A DNA stretch of 64,000 nt from Alphaproteobacteria bacterium (GCA_020638555.1 JACKII010000002.1:310001-374000), one strand, 5' to 3'; shown: positions 10,279 through 19,528, counted from the first letter of the stretch. The notes: generated from the letters alone by a model not told the origin. A program made the numbers and translations.

Positions 10279-11214
10279 TTGGATGACGCCGCGTTCGACG
10301 CCTGGGCCGCGGCCCGGCGCCTGCCGCCCGGGCTGACGCGGGGCCGGCCGCGGTTCTGGCTGGCGGGATTGCGGCGGCGCTGGTGGCGGCCGCTCCGCAA
10401 CGTGCTGTTCGAGACCGGGCTGTGGCTGATCGGCCAGCACGCCGCCGGCCGTATCCAGGCGCTGGACGTGCGCGTCGCGCCGCTCGACCTGCCGGTGCCG
10501 GGGCTGGACCCGCGCCTGGACGGTCTTTCCATCCTGCATCTGAGCGATCTGCATCTGGGCTATCTGCCCGGCGGCGTTGCGGCGATAGCGGCGGCCGTGG
10601 CCGGACTGCGGGTCGATCTCTGCGTGCTGACCGGCGACTATGCCCCGCGCTATACCGCGCCGGCGGCGGCGGTGGTGGCGGCGTTGGTGCCGATCCTCGA
10701 TGGCGTCGACAGCCGGCACGGGGTGTTTCTGACCCTGGGCAATTACGATTCGGCCCGGCTGGCACGGGCGTTGCGCGACGAGCCCTCCTGGCGACTGCTG
10801 GTGAACGAGCAGGCGGTTGTCGCCCATGGCGGGGCGACCGTGCGCCTGACGGGGCTCGACGACCCTTACGAGCAGGCGCACGGGCCCTTGCGGGATGCGC
10901 TGGCGACAGGCGGGGAGGGGTTCCGGATCGTGCTGGCGCACGCGCCCGAACTGGCGGCCGCCGCCGCGGCCGGCGGTGCCGATCTCTATCTCTGCGGCCA
11001 CACCCATGGCGGCCAGATCTGCCTGCCGCGGGGCCGGCCCATCTTTCGCAACACACGCCGCCCCGACCTGGCGTGCGGCTTGTGGCGGGAGGGGGCGATG
11101 TGGGGCTACACCACCCGCGGCGCCGGGGTCTCCGGCATGCCGCGCCGGCACAATTGTCCGCCGGAAGTGGCCTTGATCCGCCTGCGGGCGGTCCTGCCGC
11201 CGGACCGGCAATAG
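10279..11214 (+). CDS. Metallophosphoesterase, YaeI/calcineurin-like
   Basis: A 311-residue calcineurin-like phosphoesterase with all binuclear-metal motifs: SDLHLG (about 90), TGDYAP, GNYD and GHTHGGQICLP. The N-terminus contains a hydrophobic, Arg- and Trp-rich stretch (about 35-55) that may be membrane-associated, as in YaeI-type UDP-diacylglucosamine-hydrolase-like enzymes. The start is a TTG at 10279, only 15 bases after dnaJ, behind a GGGGGGCGG run; no better ATG is available in frame. It may be read through from dnaJ. The substrate is not deducible. Confidence 0.85.
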   Translation: MDDAAFDAWAAARRLPPGLTRGRPRFWLAGLRRRWWRPLRNVLFETGLWLIGQHAAGRIQALDVRVAPLDLPVPGLDPRLDGLSILHLSDLHLGYLPGGVAAIAAAVAGLRVDLCVLTGDYAPRYTAPAAAVVAALVPILDGVDSRHGVFLTLGNYDSARLARALRDEPSWRLLVNEQAVVAHGGATVRLTGLDDPYEQAHGPLRDALATGGEGFRIVLAHAPELAAAAAAGGADLYLCGHTHGGQICLPRGRPIFRNTRRPDLACGLWREGAMWGYTTRGAGVSGMPRRHNCPPEVALIRLRAVLPPDRQ

Positions 11215-11273
11215 CCGTCCGGTTGAGGGCTGCTCGGTTGACGGCTGCCCCAAGGCCGCCGCAGCGCGCGGGC

Positions 11274-11400
11274 TGTTCCCCGGACGGTGCGGAGCGCCGG
11301 TGTTCCCCGGACGGTGCGGAGCGCCGGTGTTCCCCGGACGGTGCGGAGCGCCGATCCGGGGCCGGTGTCATCCTTCGAACACCCGCGGTGGCGGTGTTCG
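11274..11400. repeat. Second copy of the GGACGGTGCGG repeat module
   Basis: Three tandem 27-nt units beginning TGTTCCCCGGACGGTGCGG lie at 11274-11300, 11301-11327 and 11328-11354; they differ only in the last base. They are followed by CCGGGGCCGGTGTC and a hairpin pairing CGAACACC (11376-11383) with GGTGTTCG (11393-11400). The order unit array, GCCGG-rich link, hairpin is the same as at 4281-4407, although the unit there is 30 nt. The module sits between the 3' ends of convergent genes, the phosphoesterase gene and folD. Confidence 0.8.
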
Positions 11401-11452
11401 CGAGAGCAACCGGTCCCGGCGCTCGCCTACGGCTCGGCCGGGAAGCAGCGGC

Positions 11453-12340
11453 TCAGGCGTCCAGGGCCGCGGGGACCGCCTCGCTGGCGAGGCGGGCGGC
11501 GGCGATCACGGTGTTGCGCAGCAGGCAGGCGATGGTCATCGGGCCGACGCCGCCCGGCACCGGCGTGACGGCGGCGGCCACTTCCGCCGCTTCCGCATAG
11601 GCGACATCGCCGACCAGACGGGTCTTGCCGCTGCCGTCCTCGCGCGGGATGCGGTTGATGCCGACATCCAGCACGATGGCGCCGGGCTTGATCCAGTCGC
11701 CCCGGATCATCTGCGGCCGGCCGACCGCGGCCACCAGCACGTCCGCCTCGCGGCAGACCGCCGGCAGGTCGCGCGTGCGGGAGTGGGCAATGGTGACCGT
11801 GCAGTTGGCGGCCAGGAGCATCTGCGCCATCGGCTTGCCGACAATGTTGGAGCGGCCGACGATCACCGCGTGCAGGCCGGTCAGGTCCTGGCGCACGCTC
11901 TGGGCCAGGATCATGCAGCCGCGCGGTGTGCAGGGCTCCAGCGCCGGCAGACCCAGCGACAGGCGGCCGACATTGACCGGATGGAAGCCGTCCACGTCCT
12001 TGGCCGGGTCGATGCGCTCGATCACGGTCTGCTCGTCGATATGGCCGGGCAGGGGCAGTTGCACCAGGATGCCGTGCACGGCGGCGTCGGCGTTCAGCCG
12101 GTCGAGCAGGGCCAGCAGGTCGGCCTGGCCGGTCTCGGCCGGCAGGGTGTGGTGGAAGCTGGCAATGCCGGCTTCCTCGCACGCCTTGACCTTGCTGCGC
12201 ACATAGACCTGGCTCGCCGGGTCCTCGCCGACCAGGACGACGGCGAGGCCGGGCTTGACGCCCATCTGGGCAACGGCGGCGGCGACGCGGGCGCGAAGCG
12301 ATTCGGCGACGGCCTTGCCGTCGATACGGGTGGCGGTCAT
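11453..12340 (-). CDS. folD: Bifunctional methylene-THF dehydrogenase/methenyl-THF cyclohydrolase
   Basis: A cytosolic 295-residue enzyme interconverting 5,10-methylene-, methenyl- and 10-formyl-tetrahydrofolate with NADP. The active-site Tyr46 and Lys50 lie in VYVRSKVKACEEAGI. Family signatures VQLPLPGHID, VGRSNIVGKPMAQML (NADP loop) and PVPGGVGPMTIACLL are all present. Length is normal. Its start overlaps the end of the DUF167 gene by four bases, so translation is probably coupled in a yggT-DUF167-folD operon. Confidence 0.97.
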   Translation of the reverse strand: MTATRIDGKAVAESLRARVAAAVAQMGVKPGLAVVLVGEDPASQVYVRSKVKACEEAGIASFHHTLPAETGQADLLALLDRLNADAAVHGILVQLPLPGHIDEQTVIERIDPAKDVDGFHPVNVGRLSLGLPALEPCTPRGCMILAQSVRQDLTGLHAVIVGRSNIVGKPMAQMLLAANCTVTIAHSRTRDLPAVCREADVLVAAVGRPQMIRGDWIKPGAIVLDVGINRIPREDGSGKTRLVGDVAYAEAAEVAAAVTPVPGGVGPMTIACLLRNTVIAAARLASEAVPAALDA

Positions 12341-12657
12341 AGATCGGCCTCGATCAGGCTGCGAAGATGGTCGGGGTCGCCCTCCAGGGCGAGAATCTTG
12401 TTGCGGGCCGAGGCGCCGGAGACGATGGCAATGGCGGATTTCGGCAGCCGCCAGCGCTTGGCCAGGAATTGCACCAGCGCCTTGTTCGCCTGGCCATCGG
12501 CCGGCGGCGCCGAGATGCGGACGCGCAGCCAGGATTTGCCGGCCGCATCCACCTCGCCGCCTTCCAGCTTGTTGGCCTTGGCGCCCGGCGTCAGCCGCAC
12601 GGCCAGGCGCAAACCCTCCGGCGCGGGCGAGATCGGCGAGGGCTCAATAGCCGGCAT
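12337..12657 (-). CDS. DUF167 (YggU) family protein
   Basis: A small soluble protein of 106 residues with the DUF167 pattern: RLAVRLTPGAKANKLEG, RVRISAPPADGQANKAL and the helix VQFLAKRWRLPKSAI. Structures of the family exist but the biochemical role is unknown. It overlaps yggT by 14 bases upstream and folD by 4 bases downstream, so the three are an operon. Confidence 0.9.
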   Translation of the reverse strand: MPAIEPSPISPAPEGLRLAVRLTPGAKANKLEGGEVDAAGKSWLRVRISAPPADGQANKALVQFLAKRWRLPKSAIAIVSGASARNKILALEGDPDHLRSLIEADL

Positions 12658-12943
12658 AGACCAGGCCTCGGAACACGTCGCGCGCGAAGATCAGGATCAG
12701 GATCAGCACGATGGGCGACAGGTCGATGCCGCCGATATTCGGCAGGAAATTCCGGATCGGCCGCAGCGCCGGCTCGGTCAGGCGATAGCAGACATCGCCC
12801 ACCATGTAGATCGCGCGGTTGGAGGTGTTGACGACGTTGAACGCCACCAGCCAGCTCAGGATCGCACCGATGATGATGACCCAGATATAGATGTTGATCA
12901 CGGTGGAGAGGATGTTCAACAGCGGGATCAGGATAACGTCCAT
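12644..12943 (-). CDS. YggT family membrane protein
   Basis: A 99-residue inner-membrane protein with two hydrophobic helices (about 5-30, LLNILSTVINIYIWVIIIGA, and 72-95, LSPIVLILILIFARDVF). Between them lies the family segment RLTEPALRPIRNFLPNIGGID. YggT proteins have been linked to osmotic shock and, in some bacteria, to cell-division factors. It is the first gene of the yggT-DUF167-folD run; its promoter must lie in the 176 bases shared with divergent pheS. Confidence 0.92.
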   Translation of the reverse strand: MDVILIPLLNILSTVINIYIWVIIIGAILSWLVAFNVVNTSNRAIYMVGDVCYRLTEPALRPIRNFLPNIGGIDLSPIVLILILIFARDVFRGLVYAGY

Positions 12944-13119
12944 CGGTGCGCTCGCTTTTCGGGTCTGCCGGGGCCTTCAGCGGCGACAAGCTAGCGGCGC
13001 CGGCCTGTTGCGGCAAGGGTGCGGGCACGATTGGAAGGGGCCGCTGCATTTCGTCTCTTGCCCTTCGCCGCCGAAGGCGTGACAACCCGCCCTGATCCGA
13101 TCATTGGAGAGCCGATTCC

Positions 13120-14199
13120 ATGGCCATAGCCATCGACGAACTGCGCGAATCTCTCCTCGCGCAGGTGGAGGCCGCGGCGTCGACCGCGGCCCTGGACGAG
13201 GTGCGGGTGTCCGCCCTCGGTCGCAAGGGTGCGATCACCGACCAGATGAAGACGCTGGGCCAGTTGCCGCCGGACGAGCGGCGGGCGGCGGGCCAGGCGT
13301 TCAACGCGCTGAAGGACGAGGTCGCCGCCGCCCTCGAAACCCGCAAGGGCGCGCTGGAGGCGGCGGAACTGGAAGCCCGCCTCGCGCGCGAGCGGGTGGA
13401 CGTGACCCTGCCGGTCCGGCCGCAGCCGGAAGGCCGGCTGCACCCGCTGATGCAGGCGTGGGACGAGTTGGTGGCGATTTTCGGCGAGATGGGATTCGTC
13501 ATCGCCGAAGGGCCGGATATCGAGGACGACTGGCACAATTTCACCGCCCTCAACATCCCGGAAGAGCATCCGGCCCGCCAGGAGATGGACACCTTCTACC
13601 TGACCGAGCACGCGGACGGCTCGCGGCCGGTGCTGCGCACCCACACCAGCCCGGTGCAGATCCGCACCATGCTGACCCAGGAACCGCCGATCCGGATCAT
13701 CGTGCCGGGCCGCACCTTCCGCAGCGACCACGACGCCACCCACTCGCCCATGTTCCACCAGGTGGAGGGGCTGGTGATCGACGAGTCGACCCATATGGGC
13801 CATCTGAAGGGCACGCTGATCGAGTTCTGCCGTGCCTTTTTCGGCATCGACGACCTGCCGGTGCGCTTCCGCAACTCGCACTTCCCCTTCACCGAGCCCA
13901 GCGCCGAGGTGGATATCGGCTGCTCGCGCAAGGGCGGCGGCCTCACCATCGGCGCGGGCGACGACTGGCTGGAAATCCTCGGCTCCGGCATGGTCCATCC
14001 GAAGGTGCTGGAATATTGCGGCATCGACTCGACCCGCTATCAGGGCTGGGCCTTCGGCATGGGGATCGAGCGCATTGCCATGCTGAAATACGGAATCCCG
14101 GACCTGCGCACCATGTATGACAGCGACCTGCGCTGGCTGCGCCATTACGGCTTCATGCCGCTGGACGTGCCGAGCCTGCTGGGAGGGCTCGCCCGATGA
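13120..14199 (+). CDS. pheS: Phenylalanyl-tRNA synthetase alpha subunit
   Basis: The catalytic class II subunit, 359 residues. The N-terminal coiled-coil arm (1-100) leads into the aminoacylation core with HPLMQAWDELVAIFGEMGF, GRTFRSDHDATHSPMFHQ (motif 2 region) and GMGIERIAMLKYGIPDLR (motif 3 with the ATP-binding Arg). It works as an alpha2-beta2 tetramer with PheT. ATTGGAGAG precedes the ATG. The last four bases overlap pheT (ATGA), which favours balanced translation. No T-box or attenuator was recognised upstream. Confidence 0.98.
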   Translation: MAIAIDELRESLLAQVEAAASTAALDEVRVSALGRKGAITDQMKTLGQLPPDERRAAGQAFNALKDEVAAALETRKGALEAAELEARLARERVDVTLPVRPQPEGRLHPLMQAWDELVAIFGEMGFVIAEGPDIEDDWHNFTALNIPEEHPARQEMDTFYLTEHADGSRPVLRTHTSPVQIRTMLTQEPPIRIIVPGRTFRSDHDATHSPMFHQVEGLVIDESTHMGHLKGTLIEFCRAFFGIDDLPVRFRNSHFPFTEPSAEVDIGCSRKGGGLTIGAGDDWLEILGSGMVHPKVLEYCGIDSTRYQGWAFGMGIERIAMLKYGIPDLRTMYDSDLRWLRHYGFMPLDVPSLLGGLAR

Positions 14200-16592
14200 A
14201 GTTCACGCTTGGTTGGCTGAAAGACCATCTGGAGACCACCGCAAGCCTCGACCAGATCTGCGAGGCGCTGACCATGCTGGGGTTGGAGGTGGACAGCGTC
14301 ACCGACCCCGCCGCGGCGCTGGCGCCGTTCAAGGTCGCCTATGTGATCGAGGCGAAACAGCATCCGAATGCCGACCGGCTGCGGGTCTGCCGCGTGCAGA
14401 CCGCGGATGGGGAGATCCAGGTGGTCTGCGGTGCTCCCAACGCGCGCACGGGCATGAAAGGCGTGTTCGCGCCGGAAGGCACCTATATTCCCGGCACGGG
14501 CATCACGCTGAAAGCCGCGGAGATTCGCGGCGAGGCCTCCAGCGGCATGCTGGTGTCCGAGCGGGAACTGGAACTCTCGGACGACCACACCGGCATCATT
14601 GACCTGACCGAGCAGGACCCGCCGGTGGGCACAGCCTTTGCCCAGGTGATGGGGCTGGACGATCCGGTGATCGAGATCGGCCTGACCCCGAATCGCGGCG
14701 ACTGCGCCGGCATTCGCGGCATCGCCCGCGACCTGGCGGCGGCGGGCCTGGGTCGGATGAAGCCGGAGCCCTATCGCGACCCGGTGCCGGGCGCGTTCGC
14801 CTCGCCGCTTCGGGTGCATCTGGAAGCGGGCGACGCCTGCCCGATGTTCGTCGGCCGCTATATCCGCGGCGTGACAAACGGGCCGAGCCCCGCCTGGCTG
14901 CAACGGCGGCTGAAGGCCATCGGCCTGCGCCCGATTTCGGCGCTGGTGGACATCACCAACTATTTCACCTTCGATCGCGCCCGGCCGCTGCACGTGTTCG
15001 ATGCGGACAAGGTGCATGGCGACATCCATGTGCGCTTTGGCCGGCCGGGCGAAACGCTGCTGGCGCTCGACGGGCGCGAATACACCGCCGACGAGACCAT
15101 GTGCATGATCGCCGACGAGCGGCTGGGCGAGGCGTTCGGCGGCATCATGGGCGGCGAACCCTCCGGCTGTTCGGAGGAGACGGTCAACGTGTTCGTCGAA
15201 AGCGCCTGGTTCGATCCGCTGCGCACGGCGGCGACGGGCCGGAAGCTGGGCATTCACTCCGACGCGCGCTATCGCTTCGAGCGCGGCGTCGACCCGCAGT
15301 CGCTGGTGAGCGGCGCCGAGGCGGCGGCGCAGATGATTATCGAACTCTGCGGCGGCGAGGCGAGCGAGCCGGTGATCGCCGGCGAGGAGCCGCAATGGCG
15401 GCGCGCCTATCACTTCCGCCCGCAGCGGGTGCTGGAACTGACCGGCGTCGACGTCTCGCGCCAGGAAGCGGAAGAGACGCTGACCAGGCTCGGTTTCGGC
15501 TGGAACCTGGTGGATGACGGCATTCAGGTCTCGCCGCCCTCCTGGCGGCCGGACGTGCATGGCGAGGCCGATCTGGTGGAGGAGGTGATCCGCGTCCACG
15601 GCTATGACGCGATTCCGATCGTGCCGCTGCCGCGCCTGACCACCTTGCCGCAGCCGGCCATGACCGAACCGCAGGCGCGCCGTCCGCGCGCCCGTCGCGC
15701 GCTGGCGAGCCTGGGGCTGCTGGAGGCCGTGACCTTCTCCTTCCTGCCGAAGGCCCAGGCGCTGAAATTCGGCGGCGGCGCGGATGTGCTGACGGTGGCG
15801 AATCCGATCTCCGAAGAACTGAACCAGATGCGGCCGTCCATCCTGCCGAACCTGCTGGATGCGGCCCGGCGCAACCGCGACCGCGGCCAGCGCTCCGCCG
15901 GCCTGTTCGAGGTCGGGCCGCAATACCGCGAGACCGACCACACCGGCCAGGACCTGATGGCCACCGGCCTGCGCTGGGGCCAGACCGGCCCGCGCCACTG
16001 GGCGGAGGCGCCGCGCGCCGTCGATGCCTTCGACGCCAAGGCCGACGCCCTGGCCGCGCTGGAGGCGGCGGGCGCGCCCGTCGCCAACGCTCAGATCGTA
16101 GCGGAAGCGCCGACCTGGTACCATCCGGGGCAAAGTGGCTCGATCCGGCTCGGCAAGATGGTGCTGGCCACGTTCGGCGTGCTGCACCCGGCGATCCTGC
16201 GCGACTACGACCTGGATACGGCGGTCTGCGGCTTCGAATGCTTCCTGGACCGCATCCCGCAGCCGCGCGCCAAGGGCGGCAAGGCCCGGCCCTTGCTGAA
16301 GCTGGAGGCGTTGCTGCCGGTGGAGCGCGACTTCGCCTTCCTGATGGATGCGGGCGTGGCGTCGGATGCCGTTGTGCGGGCGGTGCGTCAGGCGGACAAG
16401 GCGATGGTCGCCGATGTCTCCGTGTTCGACGTCTATACCGGCAAGGGCGTGCCGGAGGGGCAGAAGTCGCTCGCGCTCTCCGTCACCTACCAGCCGCGCG
16501 AGGCGACCCTGACCGACGAGCAGATCGAGGCGCTGGGCGCCAAGGTGGTCGCGGCCGTGGAGAAGGCCACGGGCGGCACGCTCCGCGGCTAG
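14196..16592 (+). CDS. pheT: Phenylalanyl-tRNA synthetase beta subunit
   Basis: A 798-residue subunit. It holds the EMAP-like tRNA-binding OB domain (about 40-150; AKQHPNADRLRVCRV), the B3/B4 editing domain (about 215-380), the B5 domain (about 400-475), a catalytic-like core, and the C-terminal anticodon-binding fold (about 700-798; LPVERDFAFLMD, VFDVYTGKGVPEGQKSLA). Length is normal. It overlaps pheS by four bases. Confidence 0.98.
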   Translation: MKFTLGWLKDHLETTASLDQICEALTMLGLEVDSVTDPAAALAPFKVAYVIEAKQHPNADRLRVCRVQTADGEIQVVCGAPNARTGMKGVFAPEGTYIPGTGITLKAAEIRGEASSGMLVSERELELSDDHTGIIDLTEQDPPVGTAFAQVMGLDDPVIEIGLTPNRGDCAGIRGIARDLAAAGLGRMKPEPYRDPVPGAFASPLRVHLEAGDACPMFVGRYIRGVTNGPSPAWLQRRLKAIGLRPISALVDITNYFTFDRARPLHVFDADKVHGDIHVRFGRPGETLLALDGREYTADETMCMIADERLGEAFGGIMGGEPSGCSEETVNVFVESAWFDPLRTAATGRKLGIHSDARYRFERGVDPQSLVSGAEAAAQMIIELCGGEASEPVIAGEEPQWRRAYHFRPQRVLELTGVDVSRQEAEETLTRLGFGWNLVDDGIQVSPPSWRPDVHGEADLVEEVIRVHGYDAIPIVPLPRLTTLPQPAMTEPQARRPRARRALASLGLLEAVTFSFLPKAQALKFGGGADVLTVANPISEELNQMRPSILPNLLDAARRNRDRGQRSAGLFEVGPQYRETDHTGQDLMATGLRWGQTGPRHWAEAPRAVDAFDAKADALAALEAAGAPVANAQIVAEAPTWYHPGQSGSIRLGKMVLATFGVLHPAILRDYDLDTAVCGFECFLDRIPQPRAKGGKARPLLKLEALLPVERDFAFLMDAGVASDAVVRAVRQADKAMVADVSVFDVYTGKGVPEGQKSLALSVTYQPREATLTDEQIEALGAKVVAAVEKATGGTLRG

Positions 16593-16605
16593 GGGCACCC
16601 GTCCC

Positions 16606-17175
16606 ATGGAGTGGGTGGAGAAGCCGGTTCCGCATCTGGTCGCAGCGGCCCTTGCCAGCGAATGGCAGCGGGACGTGCTGCGGGCGGTGCGGGACCTGGG
16701 GCTCCGCGACTGCTGGGTGGCGGCGGGCTTCGTGCGCAACGCGGTCTGGGACCGGTTGCACGGCTATGCCGCGCCGACGCCGCTCGCCGACGTGGACGTG
16801 CTGTTCTTCCTGGATGCGCCGGACGCGGCCTATGACGAGCAGGCGCTGGAAGCACGTCTCGCCGCATGGCTGCCGCAACACGCCTGGCAGGTGCGCAACC
16901 AGGCGCGCATGCACCATGTGAACGGGTTCCGGCCGTTCCTTTCGTCGGCCGACGCCATGTGCCATTGGGTGGAGACGCCGACGGCGGTGGGTGTGGCGCT
17001 GGACCGCGCTGGCCGCTTGCAGATCAACGCGCCGCTCGGCGTCGGCGACCTGCTGGGCCTGCGCCTCCAGCCCGGCCCCATGTTCCGCGGCGAGCGCCTG
17101 GGCACCTACCGGCAGCGCGTGCGCGCCAAGGGCTGGGCGGACACCTGGCCGAAGCTGCGGGTGCTGGGGGTTTAG
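16606..17175 (+). CDS. Nucleotidyltransferase family protein (PF06042-like)
   Basis: A 189-residue protein of the small nucleotidyltransferase-like family. The pattern is WVAAGFVRNAVWDRLHG, then PLADVDVLFF with the acidic pair of the polymerase-beta-like fold. FRPFLSSADAMCHWVETPTAVGV and PGPMFRGERLGTYRQRVRAKGW are also family-typical. The substrate is unknown. It starts 13 bases after pheT. Its TAG stop (17173-17175) lies inside the TTAG end of a dispersed repeat element, so the element supplies the stop codon. Confidence 0.85.
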   Translation: MEWVEKPVPHLVAAALASEWQRDVLRAVRDLGLRDCWVAAGFVRNAVWDRLHGYAAPTPLADVDVLFFLDAPDAAYDEQALEARLAAWLPQHAWQVRNQARMHHVNGFRPFLSSADAMCHWVETPTAVGVALDRAGRLQINAPLGVGDLLGLRLQPGPMFRGERLGTYRQRVRAKGWADTWPKLRVLGV

Positions 17176-17278
17176 CGCGTTTTCGGTCCTGGTTGCCCCA
17201 CTCTCCGGCCCCATCTCCCGCTTCCGCGGGGACAGGGAAGCCGGGCTGGTGAGCCAGCGGGAAAAGAAACCGCTCTAA
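17172..17278 (+). repeat. Dispersed palindromic element, copy A (internally deleted)
   Basis: A 107-base copy of the element seen in full at 31273, 48102 and 61917. It keeps both ends, TTAGCGCGTTTTCGGTCC on the left and GGAAAAGAAACCGCTCTAA on the right. The middle, which in other copies holds the GCCTGAGAG/CTCTCAGGC palindrome, is missing. Orientation is the same as copy C. It separates two convergent genes; its TTAG end provides the stop of the upstream one. Confidence 0.85.
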
Positions 17279-17287
17279 CGCCGCGCT

Positions 17288-17548
17288 TCAGGCGTCCTTG
17301 TGGTACTCGCAGAAGTGCTTGAGCGCCAGTTTCAGCGCCGCCGAGTGCCGATGGTCGCCGCGGGATTGCGCCTCGGCGATATCGTCCTCGATCATGCGGC
17401 GGATGCGTTTCTGGCCGTCGACGGTGTGGACGAGATATTCGCCCATCTCCATCGCCAGGGTTTCGGGCAGGTGTTCGTGCTCCGCAATCGCGTCGATTTC
17501 TTCGCGGGTCAGTTCGCAGAGCGCCAGGCAGTCTTCCAGGGTCAGCAT
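17288..17548 (-). CDS. Small conserved hypothetical protein
   Basis: An acidic, helical protein of 86 residues (MLTLEDCLALCELTREEIDA, HEHLPETLAMEMGEYLVH, LKLALKHFCEYH). I do not recognise a characterised family; similar small proteins occur in alphaproteobacteria. It has no signal peptide or membrane segment. The start at 17548 is preferred because GGGAG lies 7-12 bases upstream; an in-frame ATG at 17566 would add six residues. It lies between copy A of the dispersed element and phaC. Confidence 0.65.
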   Translation of the reverse strand: MLTLEDCLALCELTREEIDAIAEHEHLPETLAMEMGEYLVHTVDGQKRIRRMIEDDIAEAQSRGDHRHSAALKLALKHFCEYHKDA

Positions 17549-17644
17549 CGACGGTTCTCCCGACAATATGCGCCATCATAGTCGAAGGCGCCATCGGGGC
17601 TATTGATTCAGATCAGGCCGGCCCTTGCGGTCGCCCCGCTGCCG

Positions 17645-19423
17645 TCACCGCATGTGCACATAGGTGCCGGGCGCGGCCTCCAGCGGCGGATAGCCCTTGT
17701 CCGGCGCACCCATCGCCGGCGGTGCGGTGCGCTCGGCGCTGCCCTGGGACGAGAGCCAGGCCTCCCATTCCGGCCACCAGGAGCCATCGAAATGCGGCGC
17801 CATGGCGGCCCAGGTGTCGGGGTCGACATAGCGATCGTTGCGGCGGCGGGTCAGCATCTGGAAATGCCGGCGCGGATGTCCCGGTTCGCTGACAATGCCG
17901 GCATTGTGGCCGCCGCTGGTGAGGACGAAGGTGACGTCCGTGTCCGTCGGCAGGTTCACCTTGTAGACCGAGCGCCAGGGCGCGATGTGGTCTTTCTCCG
18001 TGCCGACCGCAAAAATCGGCAGGCGGATGTCGCGCAGGGCGATGATGTGGCCCTCGACGGCGTACCGGCCGGTGGACAGGCGGTTTTCCAGGAACAGGGC
18101 GCGCAGATACTGGCTGTGCATGGCATAGGGCATGCGGGTCTGGTCGCTGTTCCAGGCCATCAGGTCGGTCATCGGCTCGTGCTCGCCCAGCACGTATTGC
18201 CGGATGATGCGCGACCAGATCAGGTCGTTGGAGCGCAGGATCTGGAACGCGCCCGCCATTTGCTGCGTGTCCAGATAGCCCTGGTCCCACATCAGGTCTT
18301 CGAGATAGGCCAGCTGCGCCTCGTCCACGAACAGCATCAGTTCGCCGGCCTGGGCGAAGTCGGTCTGCGCGGCCAGCAGGGTGACGCTGGCCAGCCGGTC
18401 GTCCTCGTCCCGCCCCATGGTGGCGGCGGCGATCGCCAGCAGCGTGCCGCCGAGGCAATAGCCGGTGGCGTGCACCTTCCGGCCGGGGCAGATGGCGCCG
18501 ACCGCATCCAGCGCCGCCATGACGCCCTGGGTGCGGTAGTCGTCCAGGGTGGTGTCCCGGTCCTCGGCACCGGGGTTTTTCCACGAGATGATGAACACGG
18601 TGTGGCCGCGTTCGGTCAGGTATTTGACCAGCGAGTTCTCCGGCGAGAGGTCGAGAATGTAATACTTCATGATCCAGGCCGGCACGATCAGGATCGGCTC
18701 CGCCGCCACGGTCTCGGTGGCGGGCGCGTACTGGATCAGTTCGATCAGGTCGTTGCGGAAGACGACCCGGCCCGGCGTGCAGGCGATGGTGTCGCCGACG
18801 CGGAAGGCATGGGTGCCGTCCGGCGGCTCGCCGGAGAGCAGACGTTCCCAGTCGTTCAGCCATTGCTCGGCGCCGCGCACCAGATTGTGGCCCGCTTCGG
18901 CCTGGGTGCGTTCGACGATTTCCGGGTTCAGCCAGGGCACGTTGGTGGGCGCGAACACGTCGAGCCATTGTTGCAGGAGGAAGCGCATTTGCTCCTCGTG
19001 CTGGCCCTGCATGCCGCGCATGCCGCACGTGGCGCTGGTCCACCATTGCTCCACCGCCAAAAAGCTCTCGGCGAGGACGTTGTGCGGCCAGCGGTCCCAG
19101 TAGCCATTGCGGAACCGGTGATCGTTGGGATCGTGCGCAACCACGGGCGGGGCCGGTTCGTTCCGCATGGCGTGCCAGCCGAAAAAGCCGAGCCGGGTGG
19201 CCTGCAACCAGGCCTGTTGCATCAGGCTGATTTGCTTGCCGGGCGAGCGCGCCAGCAGTCCCAGCCAGTCGAACCAGGCGGCGGAGATAGCGGTGGGCGA
19301 AACGCCTTGCGTCAGCCGCGCCTCGTTCGCGCGCAAGGTGCGGTCGAGGTTCTCGTGACGGAAAACCGCCGCGAACGGATTTCGGGGTGACGTTGGATTG
19401 CCGGACTGTTTGCGGTCGGCCAT
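17645..19423 (-). CDS. phaC: Class I polyhydroxyalkanoate synthase
   Basis: A 592-residue granule-bound polymerase that joins 3-hydroxyacyl-CoA units, chiefly 3-hydroxybutyryl-CoA, into storage polyester. The alpha/beta-hydrolase core holds the nucleophile Cys323 in GYCLGG (the lipase-like box), the Asp in VGTEKDHIAPW and the His in SGGHNAGI. Conserved WIMKYYILDLSPENSLVKYL and FIISWKNPG are present. Length is typical of class I, so no PhaE or PhaR subunit is needed. phaA and phaB are not nearby. GGAG lies about 12 bases before the start. bdhA at 5121 serves polymer use. Confidence 0.96.
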   Translation of the reverse strand: MADRKQSGNPTSPRNPFAAVFRHENLDRTLRANEARLTQGVSPTAISAAWFDWLGLLARSPGKQISLMQQAWLQATRLGFFGWHAMRNEPAPPVVAHDPNDHRFRNGYWDRWPHNVLAESFLAVEQWWTSATCGMRGMQGQHEEQMRFLLQQWLDVFAPTNVPWLNPEIVERTQAEAGHNLVRGAEQWLNDWERLLSGEPPDGTHAFRVGDTIACTPGRVVFRNDLIELIQYAPATETVAAEPILIVPAWIMKYYILDLSPENSLVKYLTERGHTVFIISWKNPGAEDRDTTLDDYRTQGVMAALDAVGAICPGRKVHATGYCLGGTLLAIAAATMGRDEDDRLASVTLLAAQTDFAQAGELMLFVDEAQLAYLEDLMWDQGYLDTQQMAGAFQILRSNDLIWSRIIRQYVLGEHEPMTDLMAWNSDQTRMPYAMHSQYLRALFLENRLSTGRYAVEGHIIALRDIRLPIFAVGTEKDHIAPWRSVYKVNLPTDTDVTFVLTSGGHNAGIVSEPGHPRRHFQMLTRRRNDRYVDPDTWAAMAPHFDGSWWPEWEAWLSSQGSAERTAPPAMGAPDKGYPPLEAAPGTYVHMR

Positions 19424-19493
19424 GACGCAGGAAACTCCGGGCGGGTGGGCAAGGGACGAATTCGCCTCTTTACTTAAGCGCCCGGCATGACCG

Positions 19494-19509
19494 TTTGCGG
19501 TGGGGCAAA
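19494..19509. promoter_or_regulatory. Inverted repeat upstream of phaC
   Basis: TTTGC (19494-19498) and GCAAA (19505-19509) are perfect inverted arms around 6 bases, about 70-85 bases before the phaC start. A near-palindrome GGGCAAATTCGCCC overlaps its right arm (19504-19517). TGC/GCA half-sites are common in PHA regulator (PhaR) operators, so it may be one. The assignment is tentative. Confidence 0.3.
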
Positions 19510-19528
19510 TTCGCCCTTTTGTCGCGTG

